From Synanceia verrucosa (lineage: Eukaryota; Chordata; Actinopteri; Perciformes; Synanceiidae): a DNA stretch of 64,000 nucleotides. Positions 36,827 to 49,616 of the stretch are shown here, piece after piece; the first letter of the stretch is position 1, and the number at the start of each line of letters is the position of its first letter. Made by a program: the position numbers and the translations under genes. The stretch covers positions 15,755,335-15,819,334 of the forward strand of contig CM056562.1 of assembly GCA_029721515.1 (NCBI GenBank). Reading direction: 5' to 3'. The notes below the pieces were generated by a model. That model worked only from the letters and a program-made list of their open reading frames with translations. It ran no database searches and was not told the origin of the DNA.

Positions 36827-38399
36827 AGGACGCACTAAGATATATGTAAATACATTTATTATTTATATTGGTGCCGGGATTGCTATTGTTGTCTCAGAAC
36901 ACACTGAGCTTTTGGCTTCGGCCTTGGGGCCTTCTGTAAAACACTTTATCATGTTTTTTAGTCCTCATGAATAATTAAAAACTGAGATTACTTGCCATGT
37001 ACGAAATTCATATGCTGGGGGTTGGGGTGGGGAGATACATGAAAATTAATTTTCTTTTCTCTAAGAGTGTGACGGGAAATCAATTAATCTTGATGTATTA
37101 TTTCATGCAGGGCAGGGTAGCAGCAGCAGCAGAGAGAGTGGCTACAGCTGTTCTCATTGGAGAGGCCATATATTATACTTGGCGGCTTTGACAGCTTCTG
37201 AAGGAAAGGGCTGAAGGATATCAGACAGGTGAAGCAACTGTAAAAAATATATATATTTATATATATGCAATACAAACTGTTTCCAGTGGCTGTTATAAAC
37301 TGTACAGCAGGAGGAAAGCATTATTGAATTTGTTCTTTTTAGACCTTTAGACTACTCTTCTACTTGCAGAAACTGCTGTCACTCCTAGCTGACATTATTA
37401 ATGATGTTCCCTTTCAAAACATCATGTTCATTTGATTAAGTAGTCATATGTTTTTTGTCCCTATATCTGCAATTTATTTCTCTGTGTCTCCTCTCGCCTT
37501 TTTGGGGGGTAAGGGGAATTGAGATTTACCACCCGTCAGATAAATGTGTCCAGGTAATATAACACTGGGGATAGAGTGACAGAGCTATTTACTGGCTGCT
37601 TTAAAGTTTTATAACTTGTCACAGTTTGCAAGTTGTTGTCCATGACTCCCCAATTTCTTGACACGGTGTCTGTAAATAGAGTCGTACACAGAAAATGATT
37701 ACTCTTTTAAAGGGAGAAGCGGAGAAATCAGGAAGAAAACCAGGAAGTAAATGGAAGAATAATAAGCTGTATCGAAAGGTATGAAACACACTGAACAGTG
37801 TTGGCCATCCATTTTTGTCACCTTAGCTTGGTGACATTTAATCATAGATTCATGGGAACTTTCCTCCAAAATTATGTGCGGACTGTTAGAAGTCAGTCAT
37901 GTCACCTGTTTCCTGAAAGATGGATCACCAGCCTGCCAGCTGTGACTACTGATGAGTGACAAGTGAAATGTGTCATATCACTTCCCACCGATGTGTTTGT
38001 CAGGAAGGCATTTGTGGCCAAACAGTTACTTTCTAGCTGCGCTGTAATAAGTCGTAAAAAAAAGAAGAGGCGTTAGACTGAAAGAGGAAGCCATTAGTTT
38101 TCCATGGGTGTCTATAGGTCCTTAAAAGGCTTTAAATGTCTAAAATCCAGCTTTACAAATCCCCAAATTCATTACCTCTTTGAAATTAGTAGAACATATT
38201 GAACACATATATCTTAGTTTGTTTTGGCAGATTTAGAAGAAGCATAAGAAAGACAGAATAAGAGATCCTGCTTTATAGTCTCTCAGTTAAAAGGTTGGCA
38301 CCATCTCTCTGATTTCTCCCCCCGAGAGAGTTGCATATTCTGCTCTGCGATAAATTCAGTTCCATTTATGAACAGATTTCACTGGTCAACAAGACTGGT
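36827..38399. other. Non-coding sequence, nothing specific
   Basis: Includes a short AT-rich ATATAT patch near 37243-37266 and a CAG run near 37119. No gene is supported. Confidence 0.4.
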
Positions 38400-38650
38400 A
38401 ATCAACAATCAGTAAACATCTGTTACTATCTATTAATAACCCGGCAATACAGATTTACGGCTGGCCCCGGCGGCTGGGTGAAAATGTATTTCTGCCACTG
38501 ACGAGGGGCAGCTCGGGCGGCCAATGCCATTTGTAAATGTGAGACAAATTAGAGAGCGGGAGACAACTAAATTAAAAAGCCAAATGACCGAGGCCAGATG
38601 GAGCTCAATATAACAAATGGAACAAACTGTGGAGGTGCCAGTTGTACAGA
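38400..38650. promoter_or_regulatory. Candidate conserved non-coding element
   Basis: Contains CTATTAATAACCCGG, a CpG-bearing GGCCCCGGCGGCTGG segment, GAGACAAATTAGAGAGC, CAACTAAATTAAAAAGC and CAATATAACAAATGG. The alternation of AT-rich homeodomain words and a GC core, with no repeat or frame, is the strongest such text in this part of the window. Confidence 0.35.
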
Positions 38651-39106
38651 CGCTGAGGGACACTGAGGGGGAATTGATTCAGGAGAGCCATTGGGTGAGC
38701 AGATGAAAAGGTTATATTAACACTTACAGGAGGCAGAAAGTAGGCCTCTGTGCCCTCCAGCTTTATGTTGCAGTCACTCACACATATGGACGCTGCTGTC
38801 CACATCATCTTTTAAATGGGGCTGTGTGAATGTCAGTGTGAGAAATAAACACAGTTAGTGTTGCACTCAGTGGCTCTGATGTAGGGCATGTTGTCACCTT
38901 TGGTGAGAATACTACTTTCAACTGACACACCTTTTTTCAGATGGTATCTGATGATATTTCCTTTGGTCATGATATATTTGTGGTAGTACTGTATGCAGAA
39001 AATCATATTAATCTTATTATCTGTTAATAAGGTAAGGGTTGGTTCATTATGTTTTTGGGGTTTTCATGATAACGCTGCTACATGTACAGCATGTTTACAC
39101 CTCTCT
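38651..39106. other. Non-coding sequence, nothing specific
   Basis: No supported feature. Confidence 0.4.
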
Positions 39107-39632
39107 TATGCTCCTTTTCCACAGGTGTGGTATGGTATGGTACAGCTCTACACGGTTATGACGCTTTTCTGCTTGTACCTGGTACTAGGTACTTTTTTCG
39201 TACCTAAAGCGATACTAAAACGTGACATCACCCAACTGCCTTCCACTGATTGGCCAACGAGTGTCTTCATCGGAAGCATCATCGGATGCGTCATTGGATG
39301 TGTGACATCCGACTCTGCCCCGCCATTTTTAAAACCGGCAACTGCTTCGCTATTGTTACATGAGAAAATGGCATAGCAGAAAACAACACCATGGCCACAG
39401 AGCAAGCAACAAATACATGACCGCTTTGGTGCCCTCCATTATTTGTGATAGTAGTATTGTTGTTCTTCTTCCCGTTTTTCTGTGATGCATGTAAATGATG
39501 TCATGGCAGTTTTGCGCGGCCGTATGACGACCCCGCCCATGCTGAGGAGGTACAATGAGGTACTCAGTTGTAATGGAAAAGCACCAAAACTGGGCCGTAC
39601 CGTGCCCTGCCGTTAATGGAAATGCACCATTA
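39107..39632. mobile_element. Decayed DNA transposon with imperfect terminal inverted repeats
   Basis: The left end reads ATGCTCCTTTTCCAC followed by GGTATGGTATGGTAC. The right end, read on the other strand, gives ATGGTGCATTTCCATT, GGCACGGTACGG and a second GGTGCTTTTCCATT. Paired GGTAC-rich, TTTTCCA-containing ends with a CpG-richer interior are typical of a non-autonomous fish DNA transposon. The 127-codon frame at 38993-39376 overlaps the left end and is not a transposase. Superfamily undetermined; the ends are approximate. Confidence 0.6.
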
Positions 39633-40329
39633 GTCTATTAACATGAATTATGCTTGGATGGCGGTCGCTCACTCCTAGTTTGGTGAAACTGAAAGTACCA
39701 GCATGGAAGCATGTTGGATTGGAAAGTCACACAATAACGCAAACAAACCAACCGATAGAGTTTGGTATGTTGGCTTTGAAGTTAGTGATATAATGGCTGC
39801 ACTTCCCCTTCAGGCTGCCTGATGGCGAGGCAAAGTGGTGAAAAAATTCTAAATATAACAAACAAACTTGATTCTTTTAGGCATTTTCCTGCTGCTCAGA
39901 CATCATTTTCTGATTGCTTCAAAGCCACCAGTCTACATTGACAAAAGCAGTGATTTTACCATGAAGAAAGCAAGAGTTTACATGCAAGGACCCACATTTT
40001 AATAGACCAGGCTTCACTGTGGTGGTTTGCCGGTGATGCATCACACCTGCAGCTCACTGGGTTAAGACACATGAGGACATTTGTATCTTGTAAATGGGTG
40101 CGCAACACCGGGGTGAGGAACACATTTGTTTGGGTTAAAGACTGCATGTTAATGAAATAGATCATGAACATTGCCATTATGATAATGGATTACAGCGCTT
40201 TTCCTTGTGGTGCAATATTTTATTTATGACCTTTTTGTATTACTTAGATGAAAAAGGAAAGAAAAAAATGTAGGCAGTTTTCTGCTCCATGACCCTTTTC
40301 CAAATCACAAAACAACCACTATTTACTGA
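39633..40329. other. Non-coding sequence, nothing specific
   Basis: No gene or repeat recognised. Confidence 0.4.
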
Positions 40330-40640
40330 GCACTTTTTTGCCATGTGAAGATCAGGGAGTTTGAGTGGGAGATTATCTTTGGGTTAATGAAGTCTGGAGT
40401 CGGGAAAGAAATGGTTATTACTCTGTAATGTAGAGTCTTTTAATTTCAACCGTGGCAGTCGGGCCCTAATGTGTTATTTTACATTCTGTTTCAGATTGCA
40501 CAAAATGGTCACTGCTATTTGTCTTACTCATTTAAATCACCATTATTCAGATGTATTAGGAGATGATACATTAGGCTGCACTCAATGCCGCTTGCCTTCC
40601 TGGTTAGTGAATAATAAATTGTTCCTCACCAGGGACAGTA
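40330..40640. promoter_or_regulatory. Candidate conserved non-coding element
   Basis: Repeat-free block with GGGTTAATGAAGTC, TCTTTTAATTTCAACC, CCCTAATGTGTTATTTTACA, CATTTAAATCACCATTATTC and GAATAATAAATTG. No convincing coding frame. Confidence 0.33.
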
Positions 40641-41830
40641 ACACAGCAGTAATATTCTCCTGAAAGCCTACTGCAGCTTTTTTCTTCCTCTGTGACACAC
40701 ATAAGCTGTTAACACATAATACACCACCATTTGTTTCTTTAATCTTTGCCTTTTATCTTCTTTTTTTCCCTGCTCTTGAGGCATCATTATGTGAATCTCT
40801 GTTCTCATCACTCACTGGAAATCCCATTTTTGTTTTTCTGTAGATCCTGTGCACTTACTTACAGTGGTCCTCTCCTTACCTCCTTGCTTCTGATAAAGGA
40901 AGCAGGAAGTGACGGGGGCTATTTGTTACAGGGATGAGACAGGGGTGACACACTAGATTATAAAATGCAGAGACGTGCAGAGGTCAGATAAACAATTTGC
41001 CACCAAACTTGGCTACCCATGATGCTCTCTGCTCATAGAGGAGGGGATGCACACTTTTAAGAGAAGGAAGGTGGGAAGCATCATGTGAGTAAGGAAGGAG
41101 GGGGGAAGAGGAGCACAAAGGAACAGTGAGAGAGCCCCCCTGGCTGATGGCAGTCAGGTTTGCATTTTTTTTTTCCTCCCTCTCTGGGTTAATTCACAGG
41201 ATGAAATGCTGCTCTGTGTGATGTGTCATATATCAAAGACAGGGCATCAGTAATCTTTGCTCAAGGGCACAGATAACAGACAGATAGACATGTGAATGAG
41301 ATGAAAAAAAAGCAACTCATCCTTTTCTGCTACCACCACGGAGGAGATAAAACAAGATTTATGACTCATCTCAGACCACATACCGGCTGCGCGGGCCATT
41401 TTTCACACGCTCCAAAAATTGGTACTGGAAAGCAATCTGCTTGTCAGTGTGTCCATCAGGTGCTTCAGGAGGAAATTGGGTCCTTCGGGCTTTTTGCTCT
41501 GCAGTCAGCTATTTTCTTTATAGCAGTTTTGTTTTTAATGGTGTCCATAAATATATGTAGGGTTATAAGTACCTTTATCACCCAAGGAGCTTTTCCACTT
41601 GATGTGGCCCAGCTATGCGCTCCGGTGGCTGTTTCTGAACCAAGAACTTCCTCTGTGTGGACACTGCTATCCAAAGATTCATCGCCATGTTGATGGACAG
41701 TGATGGGATGATGTGAACTCCTTCGTGGAGTTGATTGACAGAAATGTGCTCTGATTGGCTACCAAATCAGTTTCCAGAATGAAGAACAAAATTAAAGAGT
41801 GCTAAATGGTTCAGCATTGGTTTCTGGCTA
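40641..41830. other. Non-coding sequence; unsupported 133-codon frame
   Basis: The plus-strand frame 41292-41693 encodes a 133-residue product with one hydrophobic segment in the middle (about residues 65-95). It has no recognisable domain, and the surrounding DNA gives no splice or promoter support. Purine-rich text lies at 41060-41130. Not called as a gene. Confidence 0.3.
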
Positions 41831-41837
41831 TTGTATA

Positions 41838-41905
41838 GCAGAATAGAATAGAATAGAATAGAATAGAATTAGTTCATTCATCCCAACCTGGGAAATTATG
41901 TAATT
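41838..41905 (-). mobile_element. LINE-like 3' tail with ATTCT repeat
   Basis: On the minus strand the text reads AATTTCCCAGGTTGGGATGA, then a short spacer and (ATTCT)n, seen on the plus strand as (GAATA)n at 41841-41868. An AATTTCCC...GGGATnAAT end followed by ATTCT repeats is the usual 3' terminus of a fish LINE family. Only the terminus is recognisable. Confidence 0.6.
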
Positions 41906-44579
41906 ACATATGATGGACCAAGGCATTTAAATAGACATTTGGCAGATGAGAAGCTGATCTAATCTGCATGGAGAGAATTACTTTTTGTGCTTGACACAGT
42001 GTGGCACAAGCAGATTAACAGCAGTAGTCAGCAGTTTCAGTGATGATATCCACTCTGGCAGAGAGCGTCAGGATGTCTAAATCCTGTCCAAACTCTCCTG
42101 TCCCCCAAAAAAGTTCCCCTGACAATCCTCACTGCAAAATGCAAGCGGACATATCTTCTGTGTCATGTTGTATTTTCTGGATGAGAAGTTTAATGTGGGT
42201 CTACAAAAATAAATATAATATGTCCTGACACAATATACTGTATAACATAAAATGCCTCTTTTGACATTTTCCCCAAAAACTAAAGGATATAGCTGATACA
42301 GAGCTTTAAAAAATGGCTTACTTGGCCAGAATTATGTATTACAAAGCCTTTGCACTGACAAATAAACAAAATAAAAATGTGAAATACTCTGCCTGTGAAT
42401 ATTATACTATAAGTCTTGAAGTGGGCAGAAATAGCCACATATTTACTATCACTCTGCATCTAAAAATACTACTCTCAGCATCATTGTAAATGAGGGAAGT
42501 CCCTCAATGATCTCTGGAGACTGAATAAAGTTTCAATGCAAAAATCTGCAGCACTAAAAGTTTGCTTTTAATATCCAGGGTCATTTTAACTGTAGTTCAA
42601 CAGGTGGTGATACGTCACGACCACTACGCTCAGCAGATATGTGGCATGGGCTTCTACTGCTTGGCCGTGTGATTTCTCAAGTGCTTCATGGCTGCCATGT
42701 TGGACTGGGGTATTAGAGTGGCCCTGCTGTGCGTAGAGTGTTGATAGCACGGGGAGCTGCATGACTCTGTCTGTTATGGATCCAGTTGCACTTAGGGAAA
42801 CATTTGAAGGCTCCTCTGGGCTTTAACTGAGCTGAAGTTTTTTTTTTTCCTGGGGACAGACGGATCAGCTTAAAGCAACAGGCGTGTTGACTTTGATATC
42901 CTATCTGATACCAGCACTTCCACACGTTTACACCCCTGCAAACAAGCCTGACATTAGAATATCCTCACTTTTGCTAGCAAAGGGGATTTGGCCCACCACA
43001 GGGGTTTGAGGTTTTTGTTTCTGACCCGTCATAGCTGAGTGAGGTTTTCTGTAATTTGGCATGGTATTCCCCTCTCGCACCAGACGAATGAGAACCAGGC
43101 CAAGGAGAGGGGAGGGCACAAATACCTGCCCAGCACAGCAGTAAGCAGATGTTCAATGAGCGTCGCTGTGAGTTGTGGTGAGGGAAAGAGGACATCCTGA
43201 TGTAAAACATACACTTGTTTTGCAAGTTGTCACGTTTGCCTCTTGTCTCTTGTTGCCCCTTGAGCCCCGTCCTACCTGCTGTTCCTGTCTAGACTACTTG
43301 CCAACTGTGGCATCTGTTCCAAGATGAGAGTGCACACAAAATCTGAATGTCAATATCCTCGTCGTGGCCTGACAAAATGAACAAACGGACGAGTGTCTGT
43401 CACCGTGCAGCAATCATCCTTCAAACTAAAGGTTAGCGTGTCACGTTGTGAGCTGGAGGAATGACCATTTTTAATCAGACAGCAGGGGACACATCTGTCA
43501 GAGACTCAGTAAAGCTGCAGTTAGGAGCCAAGGAGAGTGGTGGGATGATCAGTACAAATCATCCCCCCTTTTCCCTTCACTGACAAAAGAGGTCTAAATG
43601 TGGAAAGGCCACCAGGGAATTAAATATGTCTTTTATAAGGGTATCCATAGGATGCTAACATGATAAAGTGAGGAGGTTTTTTTCAAGCCTGATTGGAGAG
43701 TATATTAGTCATGTGTGGATGTTATTATAGGAAGGGTTTTTATGTTGGATCAGCTGCAGAAACCTCAGGTAGAGGTAAAGAGGCTGGATTTAAGGAGAAC
43801 AGAAAAGTGCATGAATGAATGAATGAACTGCTTATAGCTTTCTCTTTTCTTGTTTTCTATGTGCCTTTGCATATTGAGTAACATTGTCTTGACAGAAGAA
43901 CCAAAAAGTGTGTCATTACTACCAGAATAATGATAGTTTATCAAGCTTTAACCTCTTTTTGATGAGATTAAAAATTGGGTTTGTCATGCCTTAGCTATTA
44001 GACACATGATCACGACCCACACTTTTCATGTCACATTATGTTGGCAGGAACATGGCTGGTTTAGACAACATCCTCTAACATAGTTGCCCAGTAAATGCCT
44101 GAACTATTTTTCTCTCCACGTTTCCTATGTTTGTCATGATTTGTCTGGTGAGAGCCCCACTAAAAGTGCAAGTTCAGACCTTGGGGTTTGCCCTATCCGA
44201 GTGCCTTAGCCTTAAGATTACATCTACAGAGGGGTTGAAAACGTTCAGAGCTGCAAAAGTAATTGCAAAGCTAAGGTTAGTAATTTTGTGGTATTAAATT
44301 GCCTGTCAGAGCTAAATGAAGTAGGGCTTCTGCACTGCCAAAAGCCATACGTGCCTATGCAGAGAGCGGTGTAGCTTTCCCCCCTGAAGAAGGTAGTATT
44401 TTCCTCCACCACATCATTTTATCATTCGGCTGAGTTCATGGTGTTGTTTTAAGAGATTTAAGTCTCATTACCCCAACCTAGGCCCTTTCGTGATTTATAC
44501 CGTTATTACAGCACTCTCTCTCACAATAGAAATGATGCATGAATCACATTTGTACTGTAAGACAAATGTTCCTCCAAGG
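41906..44579. other. Non-coding sequence, nothing specific
   Basis: Contains an (ATGA)n run at 43810-43828 and a T run near 42838. Text near 43230-43300 looks mildly repeat-like. No gene supported. Confidence 0.4.
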
Positions 44580-44800
44580 GAAAGAGAGACATTGTAGCTA
44601 GTTAAAGGGACCCTCATTAAGCTCTCGTTATTGGATAAGTGGCTCTCATTTTCTCTGTGAGATCCCAGGCCTGACTAACTGGTCTTTATACCTCTCTGAA
44701 GATTACAGTGTTGCCATGCTGCAAGCGTTAATTTGTTCTTTGCGAGCTGACCGGCAGTTGTACATTTATTTTCAGAGTCATTGACCTTCAATTCCTGCTG
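44580..44800. promoter_or_regulatory. Candidate conserved non-coding element
   Basis: Contains CCCTCATTAAGCTC, CGTTATTGGATAAG, GCAAGCGTTAATTTG and GTACATTTATTTTC in balanced, repeat-free DNA. Enhancer-like text, low confidence. Confidence 0.28.
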
Positions 44801-45113
44801 AGTCCAACACCTGCTGACCCCAGCCCTAAATTTGTCAGGGATGGAGATAAATATAAGTCCTTAAAGGTGCCTCTGCCCAGCCAAGCCCGCTGTTTTACAT
44901 CTTGTTTTATACACTCTGCCAGTACTGTAATATCCCTTGACCTTTTCTTTTTAAGGCAGCCACACAACAGTGACACACATTCACACTAATTGCTGCTCTG
45001 CACTTTCACATTTTATGGATTATATCTTGATACGTTGGCAATATTGTCTTTGTTTCACTCACAGCAACAAAGCATATTGAATTAAATTGAGAGGAAAGTA
45101 GAACATTAACAAC

Positions 45114-45408
45114 TCTAGTGCCGCCACTAACTATTATTGTTTTGTATATAGAATATCAGAAAATATTGTAAGAAAAAATTCAAGGTGACATCTTCAGTTT
45201 GCTTGTTTTGTCCCACTGACATTTATTGTTAAAAACTTATGTGAACTAACATATGACAAATATCATATAGCAGCAAATCTACACATCTGTGCTCCAGTGA
45301 ATGTTTGTAAGAAAATATAGTGAAATCATCATTTGATTTGCAATATAAGTGCTGATTTGACTTCTGTTGACTAAGAGAGATTGATTGGCTAATCATTTCA
45401 GCTCTACA
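45114..45408 (+). repeat. Old hAT/MITE-like interspersed repeat
   Basis: Ordered words CCGCCACTAACTATTATTG, GAATATCAGAAAATATTG, CAAGGTGACATCTTCAG, CTTGTTTTGTCCCACTGACA, ATAGCAGCAAATCTACACA and a CATTTCAGCTCTAC end. This is a decayed member of a very widespread percomorph repeat with a CACTAACGATTATTTT start and a TCGTTTCAGCTCTA end. It has no coding capacity. The family's transposon class is inference. Confidence 0.7.
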
Positions 45409-46309
45409 CCAGCACTACTAATATTATTGTGATGCTAATATTCATAATTGAGTTAAGTACACAAACACAAAAGTGAAATTGGAGTAGTTAGCCAAAATAT
45501 TTAGCTAATATATAACTATGTATGCTTGCTCATCTGCAAAACATCCTGAAAAGAAGAGTCAGTATAGAATTTATTTTTTCTTAAAACATGAAGGGGTGTT
45601 CAAGTCTGCCACGTCTGCAAGGACACCAGAGTGTTTCTGTCTAGCCACCGTTTTTTTTTTTGTTTTTTAATCCTGATATCATCTAGTCTGAATTGTTTCT
45701 GTAACAGATAAATTAGTGATGTTTTCCTCATGACAGCAATGTAGCTGAAAAAACACTATTAGGCCAAGTTAAAAAAATAAACCTGTAATCACATTTTGAA
45801 ATGGAGGGAAAAAGACAGTGAGAGAAGACAGCTTTGAAGTGTCTTATGTCCTCTCCTGCAGTTTATTTGAAAACTATCATTTTCTTGAATTCATAGCTGA
45901 AAATTGTCATCGATTCACAGGATGACAGATGCTAAGAGCCTTTCTATTGACGTTACCATCAATGGTTTCGGTAAATTCGGCATCTAATTATCATTCCTGG
46001 CCAAATGATACACCTTTGTATTCTGTGAGGGGATGTCAATAGTGCAGGGTGCATTGTTCTAGAAGGACTTATTGAGCTGGGTGTCACTGTGCTGTGATTT
46101 AGGACATAACGGAGAACGTTCTTTTCTGTGTGGCATAATTAAACCGGGTAAGGACCACTCCCAGACTGCTAAAGACATCACTAAAAGAAAGATCTGTGTT
46201 GTTGATGGCCTTTGTGCTGAAGGCTTTTTCACTTCTTCAACTAAATAGCCCTCCACCTTTTTTCCCTTTCTTTCACCTCTTTCCATCTCCCTTTCTCCTT
46301 ATTTTTGCC
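45409..46309. promoter_or_regulatory. Mostly unassigned; one candidate conserved block
   Basis: A T run lies near 45651-45668. The part at about 45895-46030 is repeat-free and contains GCATCTAATTATCATTCC and GTTACCATCAATGG words, resembling a conserved element. The rest shows nothing specific. Confidence 0.25.
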
Positions 46310-46580
46310 ACTGAAGCGATTTTACGAAAAAGGCAAATTGAGATAATTCAGTGATATAGTATTGACCTCTTGCTCAAATGATTTATAATCTCAATAAATC
46401 TCTGGTCCCAAGATTAATAGGGACTTGGGATAAGAATATATTAGAAATAAATCATTACCATAACCCCTTTTCTTTCCGCAAATGGTTTGCTAATTTTAGC
46501 AGCATGTCATTATTTCAGAATAATCATTTTAATATTCATTATAAGTAAAGGAATGCCATAGTCATATATTGTGCTGAAGT
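46310..46580. promoter_or_regulatory. Candidate conserved non-coding element
   Basis: AT-rich, repeat-free block with GATTTATAATCTCAATAAATC, CAAGATTAATAGGG, GAAATAAATCATTACC, GCTAATTTTAGC and TTTTAATATTCATTATAAG. No frame crosses it. One of the densest homeodomain-like texts in the window. Confidence 0.33.
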
Positions 46581-47301
46581 CTTGCTCAGCTTTTTTTGTC
46601 ACAATATCTTGTAAAGTTAACAGCAGGAGTTTTCCCAGCATTCAGTGGACAAAATAAACAACAGCAGGTCACCCCTGTTGACCAGTGAGACACTGACAGG
46701 CTCTTTCCTAGAGTGACATCTGAACCTGTCGGGCCTCCAGCAGGTGCCAAAACCTTACACCTCCTGAAGGCACTAGGAGCAAAGTGGTGGGTTGGTGATG
46801 CTGACTTGTTTTTTTTTTTTTGTCGCAGGAACAGTAACATGATGCTGGAGTCCCTTGCCTTTTCCCACAGTAGCCTGAACCACCACTCTGCGGCTCCACC
46901 GGCTAACTAACGGCTCACTTGACTGTGCTTACAGGAGGCTCATTGTTGGGAAGGACAGAATTCAAGGGGGGAAGTGGTGTAATCCTGGCTCTGTCCTGGA
47001 TCAGTCAGTTTGGATTTCACACAGGCCCTTACGATCAGGCCCAGTGCAGCCAAGGGCCCCTGGACGCTGTGTTCCACAGGAAACAGGCGCAACACCTTTT
47101 TCCACACAGCGCAATCCTAGAAAGCAAAAGCATCCTGAAGAAAACTCAGGCCATTGATCTTTCTTATGTATTTTAAAACATTATGATGATCCTTTGATAC
47201 TTGTATGATTCATATTCTACTCTTGAGATGCTAAATCTAAACAGAGTAGATACTGTAGGTTTATGTTACAGTTTGTGTCCAGGTGTCAGTAATCCTTTAT
47301 T
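46581..47301. other. Non-coding sequence, nothing specific
   Basis: A T run lies at 46808-46821. Short opposing frames at 46586-46910 are featureless. Confidence 0.4.
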
Positions 47302-47432
47302 GGGGCGCCTGTAGCTCCGTGGGTAGAGTAGCCATGGGTTCAATCCCCCTGTCCTACAGGATGGGTTAAATACAGAGGATTTCATGTATGTAGATACATG
47401 TGGATAAGTGGATGAGAAGTAAAGCTGCTTGA
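47302..47432 (+). mobile_element. tRNA-derived SINE, shortened
   Basis: The head has an A-box-like TAGCTCCGTGGG (47312-47323) and a B-box-like GGGTTCAATCCCC (about 47338-47350). Only about 13 bases separate them, so the anticodon arm of a normal tRNA is missing. Downstream text (GATGGGTTAAATACAGAGGA, then ACATGTGGATAAG) matches the body and tail of a percomorph tRNA-related SINE I recall. It is a retroposon remnant, not a functional tRNA gene. Confidence 0.7.
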
Positions 47433-47759
47433 CTTTGTTGACATTGGCAGAAACATTAAAACTCCCTTTATTTCATTTGCGGCAGCATAGTACTGGCAAC
47501 ACAACCTGCTCATCAATCCAGCAGCACCTCCTGCTGAGGTCAATTCACTGACACAAAGTAAGCCTGACGAACTCCTGTAACGAAACGGAAGCAATATTTT
47601 TACAAGTCTTCTTCTATTACTTCTCGACAGTATATGATGAATTGTGGACTGCTTCAATTGTTTCCTCAATCTTCCAAATGATTTCAGCCTTCAGATTATT
47701 TTAAGAGAACTATCTTAGCACAAGAACGCGCTGCTTTTCCATCAGTGCGGTAGGTGGCT
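47433..47759. other. Non-coding sequence, nothing specific
   Basis: No supported feature. The minus-strand frame at 47382-47669 overlaps the SINE tail and is spurious. Confidence 0.4.
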
Positions 47760-47960
47760 CGGAAAGGGCAGCAAAGTCACGTCCAATGTGAGTCATGTTG
47801 TCTTTCATTCAATTAGACAAACTGTAGCCCACACAAACGACATTGAAATAAATTGATGTAATGACAGAGAATTCATGCCTTGCAACAGCGAGGGGTGAAA
47901 ATCCACCCCTGCAATTTCAAGCTTTGCACTTGGCATGTAATGTGATCTCAGCTGAGTCTG
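47760..47960. promoter_or_regulatory. Candidate conserved non-coding element
   Basis: Repeat-free with CATTCAATTAGAC, GAAATAAATTGATGTAATG and GCAATTTCAAGC words, no open frame. Confidence 0.27.
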
Positions 47961-49553
47961 AGGAAAACAAATCTCTTTTTTTTCCCTCTCTCTGTTTTAC
48001 ATACAAGTGTAAGTGCAGTTTGTAGTTATTTCAGGAGACAGAGAGAGAGAAAGCTGCAGGGGTTGCCGGTTCATTCTCCACCTATGCTATCGAGAGCAGA
48101 TAATTGCTCCATGGCCAGAAGGCTTTGATTGGCTGGCTAGTTAGTGATCAGAACAGCGAGATGTCTGTCTCTCAGTGGACACCAGGAACTCTGTAACATA
48201 TGGCAGAGAGAAGTGGGCGGAAGGCTTTTTTATCAAGTTGCTCTAATCCTCATTTTCTTCATGACCTCTTCCATGGGTTACAGTGTCACGTAATGCCATG
48301 CAATTTTAAGCTAGCCATGGGTATTTCCAGCACATGGGAGAATTGAAGATGCAAGTATAGATTTGACCACAAGCATGCACCGCGTGTCAGACTTCCATCT
48401 TAAAAACATTTCAAGTAGATTCAAAGTTCTGAAAAACACAAATTTCTTCAAACAACATGATGTGCTTGAAGGTATTATCCAGCTTTTTTTTCAGCACAAA
48501 GTTTTGCCAGAACGTTTGTTTGATTAGTTTGAAAAGTCAGTGGCTTTCAAACCTGCGTGACATAAATATTTTTGCAAGCTTCTACTCTTATCTATTTTCA
48601 TGCATAAGCTACAGTATAGTACAGTCACAGCTCTGCCTTTTAACCAAGTAAAAGCACTGTTTAAAGACGCTAAATATGATATTCAGAGCATTAAAACAGC
48701 TGCAAAAGGCTATTTGCTTTGTAAAATTATAGTGGAGCAGTGTCTCCCTGAGCATGAGCTGTGCATTTAACACCGTTAAGTATGTACCCAAAATAAATAT
48801 ATTCTGTATATGCACCATATACAAAAAGTTGGTCATAAAATAATACATGCCTGATTTGTTATTTATTTCTATGAAAGACAACAATCAGAACTGTAGCTCA
48901 ACAGAACTATAATTATCAAAATAACTTTTACGTCACACATTCTGTTAGATTTGCCAACATTCCTCTTTAGTGAGGATTTTTTTTATTTTCATGGATATAC
49001 AAACTAGCAATTGACTCAATTCTCAATTCAAATCTTTTTCTTGAGTTGCTCCCATCAAATGTAACCAAATTTTACTATGGTGAGGTCATAATTAGAAACT
49101 CTGGGACAGGAAGATGACATGTGACATCATGGTTAATCTAAATAATATGCACATTAGCCAACTGATATACTGTACCAGGATGTTTGTGACATTTGTTTTG
49201 TATGTGGATGGAGTTTATCAGGGTCAGATGCCTTCTGTGCATTGGGTTGTTCACCAGCCTTTCCCTCTTTGCAGATCCAGCTCTTTGACAGAAAGAGAAT
49301 CCTTTCAAAAACCCCAGGGGGTCCTCAGTGGTTAGTGAGCTTGAGGCCGCAAAGAAGACCTCTTTAGTATTATACACACCACACGTTGTTAGAACAGTAT
49401 CATGTTGTTGTGCACCCCCTTTGTCCCCTCTCTTTGCCCTGTCTGTAAAGAAACTCAGCTTGTTGTTTGTGATGGCAGGGATCCCTCTCATCACACAATG
49501 TCGAGAGTGAAAAGGGGAGTCTTCTAGTCCGCTGCAAGTTTACATGACCCTTC

Positions 49554-49554
<1 letters not shown>
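47961..49554. other. Non-coding sequence, nothing specific
   Basis: AT-rich, with a T run near 48979. The 118-codon minus-strand frame at 49138-49494 has no domain and no context. No gene called. Confidence 0.4.
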
Positions 49555-49595
<41 letters not shown>

Positions 49596-49616
49596 CTCTC
49601 TCTACACACACACACA
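49555..49616. repeat. Long CT microsatellite followed by CA
   Basis: (CT)n covers about 49555-49605 with two TTT interruptions, then (AC)n to about 49616. It is a perfect polypurine-polypyrimidine mirror tract of the kind able to form triplex DNA. Confidence 0.9.

Noticed and set aside
41292..41693. 133-codon frame with one hydrophobic segment
   Set aside because: No domain, signal, splice or promoter support; its length is compatible with chance in a 64-kb six-frame search.
43230..43310. Possible LINE 3'-UTR text
   Set aside because: Only loosely similar to repeat text I recall; no terminal tail or second copy in the window.
47302..47355. Possible functional tRNA gene
   Set aside because: There is no anticodon arm and no complete cloverleaf; the SINE body follows directly.
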